NCBI RefSeq assembly: GCF_000235625.1
Contig: NZ_AGTR01000034.1
Span: 62,001 to 126,000, forward strand
Length of the DNA: 64,000 nucleotides
Source of the DNA: Marinobacter manganoxydans MnI7-9
GTDB lineage: Bacteria > Pseudomonadota > Gammaproteobacteria > Pseudomonadales > Oleiphilaceae
Direction: 5' to 3'
Shown: one piece after another, positions 17,685 to 26,642 of the stretch
Numbering within the stretch: position 1 is the stretch's first letter
Layout of the letters: the number at the start of each line of letters is the position of its first letter
Translations under genes and position numbers: made by a program
The notes under the pieces: generated by a model
Database searches by the model: none
Seen by the model: only the letters and a program-made list of their open reading frames with translations
What the model was told of the DNA's origin: nothing

Positions 17685-18401
17685 TCAAAACTTGTAGGAC
17701 AGGCCTACCATGTAGACCCAGGGGTCGATATCAACGTCAATGGTGCTGGTGTCTGCTTTAGTGTTGCCAGCGTAGGCGTTGATGGTGGCCTCGGTATCGA
17801 TGTCTGCGTACCAGATAGCGGCGTTTACACCGATGTTGTCTGTGACCATGTAATCCAGGCCAATCTCAGCTGCCAAGCCAAAGCTGTCATCCAGTTCGAT
17901 GTCGGTGCGGTCCACGCCTGAGGCGAGTGTTGCATAGGTATCGGTCAGAGTCTGGGTGGTTTTCTCTTCAAAGAAGTTGGTGTAGTTCACGCCAACGCCA
18001 ACATAAGGCTGGAACTTGCTGCCACTTGGCATCGGGAAGTATTGCAGCGTGATGGTTGGCGGCAGTTGCTTGGTTTCGGCCAGTTTGCCGGCGCCACCCA
18101 GAATGGATCCATCACCTTCAATGTTGTGCTTGAACGGCGTCGCGCCCAGAATACCCAGAGCAATCTGATCAGTGAACATATAGCTCACGGTCAGGCCCAA
18201 CTGAGTGTTGGAATCAACGCTAACCTTGGCGCCGTCAAGCTCACCAAGAGCATTGGAGTTCAAATTGCTGCTGGAGGAATCCGGATCAACAGTCACCACG
18301 CCAACGCGGCCAATAAAATCACCAGCTTCGTACGCTTGAACAGCCGGCGCCGCAGCCATAACCGCTGCAGCCAGAACACCAAGTTTAAATGTGCGGGACA
18401 T
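17685..18401 (-). CDS. ompW: Outer membrane protein OmpW
   Basis: This is an eight-stranded outer-membrane beta-barrel thought to carry small hydrophobic compounds. The 238-residue protein has a signal peptide ending AVQA, then the OmpW pattern: GDFIGRVGVVTVDP, LGLTVSYMFTDQIALGILG, QYFPMPSGSKFQPYVGVGV and the C-terminal YMVGLSYKF ending in Phe. The start is the ATG at 18401, since the ribosome-binding site (AAGGAG, complement of 18408-18413) fits it and not the ATG six bases earlier. The promoter carries an Anr/FNR-like box at about -40, consistent with oxygen control as for E. coli ompW. Confidence 0.94.
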   Translation of the reverse strand: MSRTFKLGVLAAAVMAAAPAVQAYEAGDFIGRVGVVTVDPDSSSSNLNSNALGELDGAKVSVDSNTQLGLTVSYMFTDQIALGILGATPFKHNIEGDGSILGGAGKLAETKQLPPTITLQYFPMPSGSKFQPYVGVGVNYTNFFEEKTTQTLTDTYATLASGVDRTDIELDDSFGLAAEIGLDYMVTDNIGVNAAIWYADIDTEATINAYAGNTKADTSTIDVDIDPWVYMVGLSYKF

Positions 18402-18436
18402 ATCCATCTCCTTAACCTGAATCGTTGATGGCTTCA

Positions 18437-18476
18437 GATTAGTGGCAGCGGAGAAAGGAAACTTGATTTAGCGCAA
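18437..18476 (-). promoter_or_regulatory. ompW promoter: -10 element with Anr/FNR-like box at about -40
   Basis: On the minus strand TAATCT (18442 down to 18437) is a good -10. TTGATTTAGCGCAA at 18463-18476 fits the TTGAT-N4-ATCAA consensus of Anr/FNR at eight of ten positions. With a start point near 18430 its centre is about 40 bases upstream, the class II activator position. The leader to the ATG would be about 30 bases. Confidence 0.5.
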
Positions 18477-18512
18477 GATTGGCCGGGCAGGGGGGCTGGT
18501 TTGATCGCAAGA

Positions 18513-18526
18513 TTGACGTAGCTCAA
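18513..18526 (-). promoter_or_regulatory. Second, weaker Anr/FNR-like box upstream of ompW
   Basis: TTGACGTAGCTCAA keeps TTGA and TCAA in the TTGAT-N4-ATCAA frame, about 50 bases upstream of the first box. It could be a second site for the same regulator, or chance. Confidence 0.3.
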
Positions 18527-18546
18527 GAAATCGGGCGGTGCCGCGA

Positions 18547-19029
18547 TTACTGCGGAGAGTCAGGCGGAGGTCTTTTGCCTTCGGGCAGACTCTCGTCCGG
18601 TACGAACACATCCCGGATGCTCAGGGGGTTGCCATCGGCATTCTGGACTTCCACCGTGTGAATAGGGCGGCCGGTGGCACGGTCGCGCAGGTCCAGGGGT
18701 GTCTGGTCCGGGGCGGGATTCCACTTGTCGCCCCACTGGCGCAGGGCAATCACCACCGGGAACAGATCCCGGCCTTTCTCAGTCAAGCGGTATTCAAAGC
18801 GGGAGCCGTGTTCGCCCACATCCACCTTGCGCAACACCTCGTTATCCACCAGCCGGGCCAGACGATCGCAGAGGATATTCTTGGCAATGCCCAGTTCCTG
18901 CTGGAAGTCCACGAACCGGCGGGTGCCATACATGGCGTGTAGTACGATCAGCAGGGACCACCAGTCACCCACTTCATTGAGGGCACGGGCGACGGAGCAA
19001 CTGGAGTCATCAAAACGTTTTCTGGCCAT
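18547..19029 (-). CDS. HxlR-family transcriptional regulator
   Basis: The 160-residue winged-helix protein has the HxlR pattern: Cys in DDSSCSVARALNEVGDWWSL, LIVLHAMYGTRRFVDFQQEL, GIAKNILCDRLARLVDNEVL and the wing RFEYRLTEKGRDLFPVV. The conserved N-terminal Cys often senses electrophiles or quinones. The start is the ATG at 19029 (MARKRFDDSS). It is divergent from the Old Yellow Enzyme gene, and three GGTTGC repeats lie between them, so it very likely controls that enzyme. Confidence 0.92.
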   Translation of the reverse strand: MARKRFDDSSCSVARALNEVGDWWSLLIVLHAMYGTRRFVDFQQELGIAKNILCDRLARLVDNEVLRKVDVGEHGSRFEYRLTEKGRDLFPVVIALRQWGDKWNPAPDQTPLDLRDRATGRPIHTVEVQNADGNPLSIRDVFVPDESLPEGKRPPPDSPQ

Positions 19030-19049
19030 GGTGGGAGTGTACTGAATAG

Positions 19050-19118
19050 GGTTGCATTTTAAAACCAGATTCAATATGGTTGCTTAACGAAACCAAACTA
19101 GTAAGGTTGCACATTACC
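19050..19118. promoter_or_regulatory. Three regularly spaced GGTTGC repeats between the HxlR and OYE genes
   Basis: GGTTGCATTTTAAAACC (19050-19066), GGTTGCTTAACGAAACC (19078-19094) and GGTTGCACATTACC (19105-19118) start 28 and 27 bases apart. The first two are imperfect GGTT...AACC palindromes of 17 bases. Regular spacing in a divergent regulator/target region suggests operator sites for the HxlR protein. The third ends at the OYE start codon. Confidence 0.55.
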
Positions 19119-20231
19119 ATGAGCATGAATCTTGGCCCGCTTTTCGAACCGTTTGAACTTCACAACCTCAAGCTGCGTAACCGGGTGGCGATGGCACCGA
19201 TGACCCGCAACTTCTCGCCTGATGGTGTGCCGGGTGAGGATGTTGTGGCCTATTATCAGCGCCGCGCCGAAGCCGGCGTTGGTCTGATCATTACCGAAGG
19301 CACTACAGTAAATCACCCCGCCGCCAGTGGTTATCCCAATGTGCCGGCATTTCATGGTTCCGACGCCCTTCAAGGCTGGAAAAACGTTGTTGATGCCGTG
19401 CACGAAGCCGGTGGAGCCATTTTCCCGCAACTCTGGCACGTTGGCGCCGTACGCAAGGAAGGCACACCTCCGGATCCTTCGGTGCCCGGTTACAGCCCAT
19501 CCGGTCTGTTTGGCCCTGGCAAGCCCAACGGCAAAGCCATGACCAAAGAGGATATTGAGGACGTGGTCACCGCCTTTGCCGATGCCGCCCAGGATGCCAA
19601 AGCCCTCGGTTTTGATGGTGTCGAGATCCACGGTGCCCATGGCTACCTGCTGGACCAGTTCCTGTGGGAAGGCACCAACCAGCGGGACGATGAATACGGC
19701 GGCTCTATGGAAAACCGCCTGCGCTTTGTGGTCGAAATCGTTGAGGCGGTGCGCCATCGCGTCGGGCCTGATTTCCCGATCATGCTGCGGTTCTCCCAGT
19801 GGAAGCAGCAGGATTACGAAGCCAAACTGGTGAACAGCCCTGAGGAACTCGAACGGTTCCTGAAGCCACTGGTGGAAGCCGGTGTGGACATTTTCCACGC
19901 ATCTACCCGCCGGTTCTGGGAGCCGGAGTTTGAAGGCTCGGATCTGAACCTCGCAGGCTGGACCCAGAAGCTTTCCGGCAAGCCGACCATGTCCGTGGGC
20001 AGTGTCGGGCTGACCGAAGATTTCATCAGCGGCACCTTTGCCAGCAAGCAGGAAGCGGTTGAGAAAGCCGGGATCGATGAGCTGGTGGAGCGGATGAATA
20101 ACCACGAGTTCGAGCTGATTGCCGTTGGTCGGGCACTTCTGCAGGATCCCGAATGGCTGATCAAGGTGAAAGAAGGCCGGTTGAACGAAGTCGAATCCTT
20201 CGCCAAGAAGTCCCTCGCCAAACTGTATTGA
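19119..20231 (+). CDS. Old Yellow Enzyme family NADH:flavin oxidoreductase
   Basis: This FMN enzyme reduces activated C=C bonds of enones, quinones or nitro compounds. The 370 residues form a TIM barrel with MAPMTRN near 30, the substrate-binding HGAH in VEIHGAHGYLLDQFL, EYGGSMENRLRF, and C-terminal VGRALLQDPEW. The start is the ATG at 19119 (a second ATG follows two codons later); an earlier in-frame ATG lies inside the operator repeats. Control by the divergent HxlR protein is likely, and a strong terminator follows. Confidence 0.93.
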   Translation: MSMNLGPLFEPFELHNLKLRNRVAMAPMTRNFSPDGVPGEDVVAYYQRRAEAGVGLIITEGTTVNHPAASGYPNVPAFHGSDALQGWKNVVDAVHEAGGAIFPQLWHVGAVRKEGTPPDPSVPGYSPSGLFGPGKPNGKAMTKEDIEDVVTAFADAAQDAKALGFDGVEIHGAHGYLLDQFLWEGTNQRDDEYGGSMENRLRFVVEIVEAVRHRVGPDFPIMLRFSQWKQQDYEAKLVNSPEELERFLKPLVEAGVDIFHASTRRFWEPEFEGSDLNLAGWTQKLSGKPTMSVGSVGLTEDFISGTFASKQEAVEKAGIDELVERMNNHEFELIAVGRALLQDPEWLIKVKEGRLNEVESFAKKSLAKLY

Positions 20232-20259
20232 TTATCCCCTTCGATCGGACGATCGACCT

Positions 20260-20290
20260 GCCGCAGCGCCTCCCGGCCTGCGGCTTTTTT
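20260..20290 (+). terminator. Intrinsic terminator after the OYE gene
   Basis: GCCGCAG at 20260-20266 pairs with CTGCGGC at 20278-20284, followed by six T (20285-20290). A separate 16-base palindrome (TCGATCG, two bases, CGATCGA) lies just before it at 20241-20256. Confidence 0.85.
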
Positions 20291-20377
20291 GTTCCCGGAA
20301 ACCTGTCGTCTTGGTAATCGCGTCTGAACAGAGACACGTTATGATGGGTGAAACTCACCCGAAAATGAGGGATTGGT

Positions 20378-20689
20378 ATGTCGATGATTGGTTCGGTTAA
20401 AACGCTGTGTGTGGCTCTGGTGATGGTAGCCATGGTGGGCTGTGCGACTGTCGGCAAAGACTTCGCCACCCACAATGTGGACCAGATCCAGATTGGTGAA
20501 ACCACGCGGGCCGATATCCAGGAGATGTTCGGCGAGCCGTGGCGCACCGGGATCGAAGACGGCAAACGCACCTGGACCTATGGCAAGTACAAGTGGTCTG
20601 CCTTCGGTGATGCAGAAACCACCGACCTGGTTGTTCGATTCAACCAGGACGGCACAGTCTCGTCTTACGTCTACAACACCACGGAATAA
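20378..20689 (+). CDS. Small SmpA/OmlA-like outer-membrane lipoprotein
   Basis: The 103-residue protein has a lipoprotein signal ending MVGC and a short domain with IQIGETTRADIQEMFGEP and WTYGKYKWSAFGDA, the pattern of the BamE/SmpA-like fold. It is smaller and more distant than BamE itself, so I do not call it BamE. Such lipoproteins usually stabilise envelope complexes. It is monocistronic and convergent with pntB. Confidence 0.82.
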   Translation: MSMIGSVKTLCVALVMVAMVGCATVGKDFATHNVDQIQIGETTRADIQEMFGEPWRTGIEDGKRTWTYGKYKWSAFGDAETTDLVVRFNQDGTVSSYVYNTTE

Positions 20690-20707
20690 ACTGGCAACAG
20701 ATCAGGC

Positions 20708-20729
20708 GCGGGGCTGCCTTCAGCCCCGC
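20708..20729. terminator. Hairpin between the convergent lipoprotein and pntB genes
   Basis: GCGGGGCTG at 20708-20716 pairs perfectly with CAGCCCCGC at 20721-20729 around CCTT. It overlaps the pntB stop codon. No T-run follows on either strand, so it is a weak intrinsic or Rho-assisted terminator for both genes. Confidence 0.5.
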
Positions 20730-22111
20730 AAACCTCCTACCAGCTTGTCGATGCTGTCCTTGGCATCGCCGAACAACATGCGCGTGTTGTCCTTGAAGAA
20801 CAGCGGGTTCTCTACGCCGGAATAGCCGGTGGCCATGCCTCGCTTGAGCACGACAACCTGTCCAGCCTTCCAGACCTCCAGCACCGGCATGCCGGCAATC
20901 GGACTGCCCGGGTCTTCGGCGGCGGCCGGGTTCACGGTGTCGTTGGCGCCGATGACCAGCACCACGTCGGTATCCGGGAAGTCATCGTTGATTTCGTCCA
21001 TTTCCAGCACGATGTCATAAGGGACATGGGCTTCCGCCAATAGTACGTTCATGTGTCCTGGCAGACGACCAGCCACCGGATGGATGCCAAAGCGCACGTT
21101 TACGCCACGGTCCCGAAGGATCTTGGTCATTTCGCTGACGCCGTTCTGGGCCTGGGCCACCGCCATGCCGTAACCGGGCACAATGATCACCGACTGGGCG
21201 TTGCGCAACTCCTCGCAGACATCATCGGCACTGGATTCGTGCACCGTTTGATCGGCATCCGCGGCCGCCGAACTGCTGCTGGTCTGGCCGAAGCCACCGA
21301 GGATCACGCTGATGAACGAGCGGTTCATGGCCTTGCACATGATGTAGCTGAGGATGGCACCGCTGCTGCCCACCAGGGCACCAACGACAATCAGCAGATC
21401 ATTGCCCAACATGAAACCGATGGAAGCGGCGGCCCACCCGGAGTAACTGTTAAGCATCGAAACCACCACCGGCATGTCGGCGCCGCCAATAGCCATGATC
21501 AGGTGAATGCCGAGGACCGAGGCAATGGCGGTCATCAGGATCAGGGCAACGATCCCCAGTGCCATGCTCTCGGTGCCCAGGAACCAGGCCCCGAGCAAGA
21601 CGCAGACAATGATCGCTGTCAGGTTCATCAGGTGCCGTCCGGGCAGGGTCAGCGCCTTGCTGTCGATTCGGCCGTCCAGTTTGCCGCAGGCCACCAGTGA
21701 ACCGGTGAAGGTAATGGCACCTATAAAAATGCCGACAAACACCTCCACCAGTTTGATGGTGTGCTCGGTACCGGAGGTGGCAATCAACGGCTCGATATAA
21801 CCGGAAAAACCTACCAATACCGCCGCCAGACCCACGAAACTGTGGAGCAGGGCGACCAGTTGTGGCATCTGGGTCATTTCCACCTTGTTGGCGATAGCAA
21901 TGCCGATGCCGGCACCCAGCAACACGGCCACCAGGATCGAGACGATGCCGCCGTCAACGCTGGCCAGAGTTGCTCCCACGGCGATGATAATACCGGCGAC
22001 GCCGTAGAGATTGCCCCGTCGTGCCGATGTCTGGTGGCTAAGGCCACCAAGGCTGAGAATAAACAAGATACTTGCGACCACGTAGGCCACGCTCACCAGT
22101 CCTGTGCTCAT
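20720..22111 (-). CDS. pntB: NAD(P) transhydrogenase subunit beta
   Basis: PntB is the inner-membrane subunit that couples proton flow to hydride transfer from NADH to NADP+. The 463 residues match E. coli (462): about eight membrane segments in the first 260, then the NADP(H)-binding domain III with [36 protein letters not shown] and [14 protein letters not shown]. It follows pntA after 12 bases in one operon. The pair supplies NADPH, which AhpF-independent thiol systems and the two monooxygenases here could use. Confidence 0.97.
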   Translation of the reverse strand: MSTGLVSVAYVVASILFILSLGGLSHQTSARRGNLYGVAGIIIAVGATLASVDGGIVSILVAVLLGAGIGIAIANKVEMTQMPQLVALLHSFVGLAAVLVGFSGYIEPLIATSGTEHTIKLVEVFVGIFIGAITFTGSLVACGKLDGRIDSKALTLPGRHLMNLTAIIVCVLLGAWFLGTESMALGIVALILMTAIASVLGIHLIMAIGGADMPVVVSMLNSYSGWAAASIGFMLGNDLLIVVGALVGSSGAILSYIMCKAMNRSFISVILGGFGQTSSSSAAADADQTVHESSADDVCEELRNAQSVIIVPGYGMAVAQAQNGVSEMTKILRDRGVNVRFGIHPVAGRLPGHMNVLLAEAHVPYDIVLEMDEINDDFPDTDVVLVIGANDTVNPAAAEDPGSPIAGMPVLEVWKAGQVVVLKRGMATGYSGVENPLFFKDNTRMLFGDAKDSIDKLVGGLRG

Positions 22112-22123
22112 ATCGGGCGTCTC

Positions 22124-23701
22124 CTACTTGCGGAACATTTTGAGCATGCGATGGGTGACCCGGAAGCCACCGCCCACGTTGATGCTGGCAATCAGCACCG
22201 CCACAAACGCCATGATGCCAACGGCAATATTCTCCGCCTGGGCCAGATGCAGAATGGCGCCGATAACGATGATGCCGCTGATGGCGTTGGTAACGCTCAT
22301 CAGGGGGGTATGCAGGGAAGGGGTTACGTTCCAGATCACCTGCCAGCCAATAAAGCAGGCCAGTACGAACACAGTGAAGTGTTGCAGGAAGCTTTCCGGC
22401 GCGTGGGCGCCCACTCCGTAGAGCGCCAGGGCCGTCACCACCAGAAGAACGCCTTTGCCGATCAGGCTGCGACGGTCCGCGTCCTTCTTGGCGGCCGCTT
22501 TTGCTTCGGCTGAAGGCTCCTCGGTGCCCGGTGCGGGCTTGGGGCTGACCGGCGATTCCGGTTGTGGCGGCGGCCAGGTTATTTCGTCCTCGTGAACCAC
22601 CGTCAGGCCGCGGATGACTTCGTCTTCCATGTTCACCAGCGGCGTGCCGTCTTTCTCGGGTGTCAGCTCGGTGAGCAGATGCACCAGGTTGGTGGCGTAC
22701 AGATCACTGGCCACCTTGGCCATCCGGCTGGGCAGGTCGGTGTAGCCGATCAGGGTAACGCCGTGTTGATGGGCGACTTTGCCCGGTTCGGTCAGTTCGC
22801 AGTTACCCCCTCGCTCTGAGGCCAGATCCACGATCACGCTGCCGGGCTTCATGGATTTTACCATGTCGGCGGTGATCAGTTTCGGTGCCGGTTTGCCGGG
22901 AATCAGGGCGGTGGTGATGATGATATCCACCTCTTCCGCCTGCTCTGCAAACAGCGCCATCTCCGCCTTGATGAACTCGTCACTCATCTGCTTGGCGTAA
23001 CCACCGCTGCCGCTGCCTTCCTCGTCACCGAAATCCAGTTCCAGGAACTCGGCGCCCATGCTCTCGACCTGTTCCTTTACTTCCAGCCGGGTATCAAAGG
23101 CCCGCACGATAGCGCCCATGCTGTTGGCCGCGCCAATGGCTGCCAGGCCAGCCACCCCGGCACCGATGACCATGATTTTCGCGGGTGGCACCTTGCCAGC
23201 AGCGGTAACCTGCCCGGTAAAGAAACGCCCGAAGTGGTTCGCCGCCTCGATCACCGCCCGATAGCCGGCGATGTTGGCCATGGCGCTGAGTGCGTCCATC
23301 TTCTGGGCGCGGCTGATGCGGGGCAGGCTGTCGATGGCGAAAGACGTGATCTTTCTGGCGGCCAGCTTTTCCAGCAATTCCGGGTTCTGGGCTGGCCAGA
23401 TGTAGCTGACCAGAAACGCGCCCTCCTTCATCAGATCCGCTTCGTGTTTGCCCAGTGCCGGATTTTCCATGGGCGCGCGGACCTTGAGGATAAAGTCGGC
23501 TTCTTTCCACAGTGAGCTGGTATCGGCTGCGATGGCTGCGCCCACTTTTTCATAGGCGGCATCGGAGTAGTTCGCCGCCTCGCCGGCGCCGCCTTCCACG
23601 ATCACGTCATAACCAAGTCCGATTAACTTGTGAACAGAAGGTGGCGTGGCGGCCACTCGCCGCTCGTCCTCAAAGATTTCCTTGGGGATACCGATTTTCA
23701 T
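22124..23701 (-). CDS. pntA: NAD(P) transhydrogenase subunit alpha
   Basis: PntA binds NAD(H) and contributes membrane helices. The 525-residue protein is the fused type: [20 protein letters not shown] at the start, the Rossmann site [13 protein letters not shown] near 175, [16 protein letters not shown] near 290, a Pro-rich linker, then four membrane segments from about 425. Alphaproteobacteria often split this subunit in two; here it is whole. The first gene of the pntAB operon, it lies next to a FabR-like TetR gene on the same strand. Confidence 0.97.
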   Translation of the reverse strand: MKIGIPKEIFEDERRVAATPPSVHKLIGLGYDVIVEGGAGEAANYSDAAYEKVGAAIAADTSSLWKEADFILKVRAPMENPALGKHEADLMKEGAFLVSYIWPAQNPELLEKLAARKITSFAIDSLPRISRAQKMDALSAMANIAGYRAVIEAANHFGRFFTGQVTAAGKVPPAKIMVIGAGVAGLAAIGAANSMGAIVRAFDTRLEVKEQVESMGAEFLELDFGDEEGSGSGGYAKQMSDEFIKAEMALFAEQAEEVDIIITTALIPGKPAPKLITADMVKSMKPGSVIVDLASERGGNCELTEPGKVAHQHGVTLIGYTDLPSRMAKVASDLYATNLVHLLTELTPEKDGTPLVNMEDEVIRGLTVVHEDEITWPPPQPESPVSPKPAPGTEEPSAEAKAAAKKDADRRSLIGKGVLLVVTALALYGVGAHAPESFLQHFTVFVLACFIGWQVIWNVTPSLHTPLMSVTNAISGIIVIGAILHLAQAENIAVGIMAFVAVLIASINVGGGFRVTHRMLKMFRK

Positions 23702-23805
23702 TATTGGTTTGCCTCCGGATTTCCCGATTGATCACTTGTTCTGGTTATCTACATACTAGTGCAGGTTGCCAGATCTGCCCGGAAAGCGGATTTATCGGAG
23801 GTATA

Positions 23806-24438
23806 TCAGCCCTGCCTCAGGGCGAGGCGTTCGACTTCCGTTTGCGACAGGTGATCAAGCATCGCACCCCGGAACTGCCGGTTGATGAAATGTTCGGTTT
23901 CGGTCTGGATGGTTTCGCGCTGGGCGGGTTTCTCGATGTAATCCATGGCCCGGAACAGGATGTAGCGGATGGTCATGCGGGAGACTTCATGAATGGTCTC
24001 GGACGGCACGGCGCTCACCAGTTGCCGCTCGATAATGTCTTCGGCCATTTCCCGGGCGCTGGCTTCAAGCTGTGATTCAAGGGCCCGTCGCAGTATCGGG
24101 GAGGGGCCGTGGAGTTCCCGCACGGCCACCGTAGTTGCCGCCGGATTGGCCAGGAAGTAGTGGTACACAAACGCCACCGTATCCCGCGACGCCTGTTCGG
24201 AAGAATCCGCCATCTGCCGCAGATCCCGGACCCCGGCTTTCATCTCCTCGGCAATGTAACCCAGTACCTGCAGGCCGAATTCATCCAGGCTCTTGAAGTG
24301 TCGGTAAAAGGTATTCGGATTCAGCCCCGCCTCCCGGGCAAGCTCCCGCAGTCCCAGCGACGTCAGGCTCCGGGTTTCGGTAATCAGCCGAAGCGCAGCC
24401 TGGATGAGTTTCAGCTTTCCGCCGGTTAATCCGTTCAT
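23806..24438 (-). CDS. TetR-family transcriptional regulator, FabR-like
   Basis: The 210-residue protein has an N-terminal helix-turn-helix: LTSLGLRELAREAGLNPNTFYRHF. The recognition helix and following FKSLDEFGLQVL closely resemble FabR and its relatives, which sense fatty acyl groups. The start is the ATG at 24438, preceded by a GAGG site; the longer upstream frame runs through a repeat element and is not coding. It is divergent from the second monooxygenase, with GTATAC palindromes between, and may control that gene. Control of the downstream pntAB is also possible. Confidence 0.88.
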   Translation of the reverse strand: MNGLTGGKLKLIQAALRLITETRSLTSLGLRELAREAGLNPNTFYRHFKSLDEFGLQVLGYIAEEMKAGVRDLRQMADSSEQASRDTVAFVYHYFLANPAATTVAVRELHGPSPILRRALESQLEASAREMAEDIIERQLVSAVPSETIHEVSRMTIRYILFRAMDYIEKPAQRETIQTETEHFINRQFRGAMLDHLSQTEVERLALRQG

Positions 24439-24460
24439 CTTTTCCTCTGCTTTGGAGGTT

Positions 24461-24566
24461 GGCCGCGTTGGCAGGTATTCCGAAAACCGCTGCAAGTACG
24501 TCCATGTACGCTTGCTCTCCGCCATCCCTGGCTCCGAGCATTTTCGGAATACCTGCCAACACGGCC
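24461..24566 (-). repeat. Palindromic element R1 (type B, GGA strand minus)
   Basis: The outer arms at 24461-24486 and 24541-24566 are complementary over 26 bases with one mismatch. Inside, on the minus strand, one hairpin has loop AGGGAT (stem GCC/GGC) and the other is GTAC-ATGGAC-GTAC. The second matches the CsrA consensus RUACARGGAUGU at 10 of 12 bases (24509 down to 24498). It lies 23 bases upstream of the TetR start codon, with the GGA strand as the sense strand of that gene. Confidence 0.85.
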
Positions 24567-24634
24567 CCCGAACAATGGAAGTGGGCTGCCAGACTTGAGG
24601 CGACTGTATGAGGGCGGGCCACTGTGAGTCTGAC

Positions 24635-24748
24635 GGTCGTTTGTGGGAAGGGCTTCCAAAACTGTCTCTCGCCATGGATGGCGAGAGCCAAGCGTCACAG
24701 GGATGTGCCGCAAGGAGCGCGTTTTGGAAGCCCTTCCCACAAATGACC
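24635..24748 (+). repeat. Palindromic element R2 (type A, GGA strand plus)
   Basis: The outer arms at 24635-24662 and 24721-24748 are complementary over 28 bases with one mismatch. Inner hairpin one is CTCTCGCC-ATGGAT-GGCGAGAG, where a base change in the stem relative to R8 is compensated. Hairpin two has CAC-AGGGAT-GTG and contains ACAGGGATGT, ten bases of the CsrA consensus (24697-24706). It is on the monooxygenase side of the TetR/BVMO region. Confidence 0.85.
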
Positions 24749-24817
24749 AGCCCCCCCAGCCAGAGCCCGCCGCAGAGGCCAATGATCAGTCACCTGAGGC
24801 CAATCACCGAACCAGGA

Positions 24818-24847
24818 GTATACGGTTGTATACCAAGCTGTGTATAC
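24818..24847. promoter_or_regulatory. GTATAC repeats upstream of the second monooxygenase (candidate TetR operator)
   Basis: GTATAC occurs at 24818, 24828 and 24842. The first two form the 16-base inverted repeat GTATACGGTTGTATAC. The site is in the divergent region between a TetR-family gene and the monooxygenase, about 100 bases before the latter's start, where a TetR-family repressor would be expected to bind. Confidence 0.4.
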
Positions 24848-24943
24848 ATGTGTCTACCGGCCATGATGACCCGCCGGATAACAACAGACAAGGTCTAGTG
24901 TCCCGTTTAGCTGGGGCACTGGGGCCAACGCAGGAGTGCAGCA

Positions 24944-26527
24944 ATGACACAGAACACACAGATCGCCATCATCGGCACCGGCTTCTCCGGCCTGGGCATG
25001 GCCATCAAACTCAAGGAAGCCGGTTACAACGACTTCGTGATCTTTGAACAGAGCGACGACATCGGCGGCACCTGGCACCAGAATCATTACCCGGGGTGTG
25101 CCTGTGACGTGCAGTCTGCACTCTACTCCTTCTCCTTCGAGCAGAACCCGAACTGGAGCCGGATGTATGCCCAGCAGCACGAGATCAAGGCGTATCTGAA
25201 ACATTGCGCCGAGAAATACGGGCTGATGAAGCACATCCGGCTGAACACCCACGTGGCGGGAGCGCGATTTGATGAGACCCACCAACGGTGGGTTGTTGAA
25301 ACCTGTGATAGTCCGACGCTTTGGGCGTACATGCAGGAAAGAGGCGTGAAGCCGGGAGACCGGTTGGATCGAACCGATAAGGGGCTGCCGGAATTCACTA
25401 CCTTGAGGGCCGATATCCTCGTTTCCGGAATGGGGGGATTGAGCACGCCGGCGTATCCGGAGATCAAGGGGATCGAATCCTTCACGGGCAAGCGTTTCCA
25501 CTCCCAGGACTGGGATCACGACTACGATTTGCGCGGCAAGCGGGTGGCGGTGATCGGGACCGGTGCCTCGGCCATCCAGTTTGTTCCGGAGGTGGCGAAG
25601 CAGGCGGCAAAGGTAGACCTGTACCAGCGCACACCACCGTGGATCATGCCCAAGCCGGACCGTGCCATCCGGCCAGTGGAGAAGCGGCTTTTCCGGATGT
25701 TCCCACAAACACTCAATGCGTTCAGGCAGAGTATCTACTGGTCGCTTGAGGCGCGGGTACTGGGCTTTGTGGGCAATCCGCGTATTCTGAAGTTGGGTGA
25801 ACTGCAGGCCCGCCGGCATATCCGCAACCAGATTCCGGACAAGGCCTTGCGCAGAAAGGTTACCCCGGATTTTCATTTCGGCTGCAAACGGGTGCTGATT
25901 TCCAATAACTACTATCCGGCGCTGGCCCAGGACCATGTGGATGTGGTGACCGAGGGTATCCGTGAGGTGCAGGGCAACACCGTGATCGATGGTCAGGGCA
26001 ACAAGCGGCAAGTGGATTGCATCATCTACGGCACCGGTTTCCGAGCCCAGGACCCGATTCCCGCGAGCATGATCTTTGGCCGTAATGGTCAGGATCTGCT
26101 GGATGCCTGGAAGGATGGCGCCGAAGCATACAAAGGCACCACCATCAGCGGTTTCCCGAATTTCTTCATGCTGATGGGGCCGAATACCGGCCTCGGCCAC
26201 AGCTCCATGGTGTATATGATCGAAAGTCAGATCCAGTACGTGCTGGATGCCCTCCAAAAGATGCGCCGGCAGCAATGGAGCAGCATGGAAGTGAAGCCGG
26301 ACGCCCAGAGCCGTTACAACGCTTCCATTCACGCAAAGCTTGGTGATTCAGTCTGGCAGACCGGCTGCAAGAGCTGGTACGTGAACGAAAACGGCAAGAA
26401 CACCACATTATGGCCAGGCTTCACCTGGCAGTTCCGTCAGCAGACACGACGCTTTGATGCGGCTCAATATCTGGTTCGTGCACCAGAATCCGGGGTTAGC
26501 GAGCGCGAATCGGCTCTGGCCGTTTAA
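24944..26527 (+). CDS. Flavin-containing monooxygenase, Baeyer-Villiger type (second of two)
   Basis: The 527-residue FAD/NADPH enzyme has GTGFSG at 11-16, HYPGCACDVQSALYSFSF (typical of cyclohexanone/phenylacetone-type relatives), the fingerprint from F180 to D191 (FTGKRFHSQDWD), and GTGASAIQFVPEVA. It is clearly divergent from the first enzyme at 10.5 kb, so the substrate probably differs. GGAG lies upstream of the start ATG. The divergent TetR gene and GTATAC sites suggest ligand-induced expression. Confidence 0.9.
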   Translation: MTQNTQIAIIGTGFSGLGMAIKLKEAGYNDFVIFEQSDDIGGTWHQNHYPGCACDVQSALYSFSFEQNPNWSRMYAQQHEIKAYLKHCAEKYGLMKHIRLNTHVAGARFDETHQRWVVETCDSPTLWAYMQERGVKPGDRLDRTDKGLPEFTTLRADILVSGMGGLSTPAYPEIKGIESFTGKRFHSQDWDHDYDLRGKRVAVIGTGASAIQFVPEVAKQAAKVDLYQRTPPWIMPKPDRAIRPVEKRLFRMFPQTLNAFRQSIYWSLEARVLGFVGNPRILKLGELQARRHIRNQIPDKALRRKVTPDFHFGCKRVLISNNYYPALAQDHVDVVTEGIREVQGNTVIDGQGNKRQVDCIIYGTGFRAQDPIPASMIFGRNGQDLLDAWKDGAEAYKGTTISGFPNFFMLMGPNTGLGHSSMVYMIESQIQYVLDALQKMRRQQWSSMEVKPDAQSRYNASIHAKLGDSVWQTGCKSWYVNENGKNTTLWPGFTWQFRQQTRRFDAAQYLVRAPESGVSERESALAV

Positions 26528-26642
26528 CGGTTGGCAGCGGGGGACTTTCGGGCAGCTTTCGGGCGTGTCCAGGTTGCGTTTTGGCCCTTTTGGCCAATAC
26601 TGAAAGGATGGTCTTGCCGCTCTCGGCCAAGGATGTCCCCTG

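Noticed and set aside
24854-26332. 492-codon open frame antisense to the second monooxygenase
   Set aside because: It lies wholly opposite a gene with clear family motifs, has no recognisable domain, and is rich in His, Arg and Gln as expected for antisense of GC-rich coding DNA.
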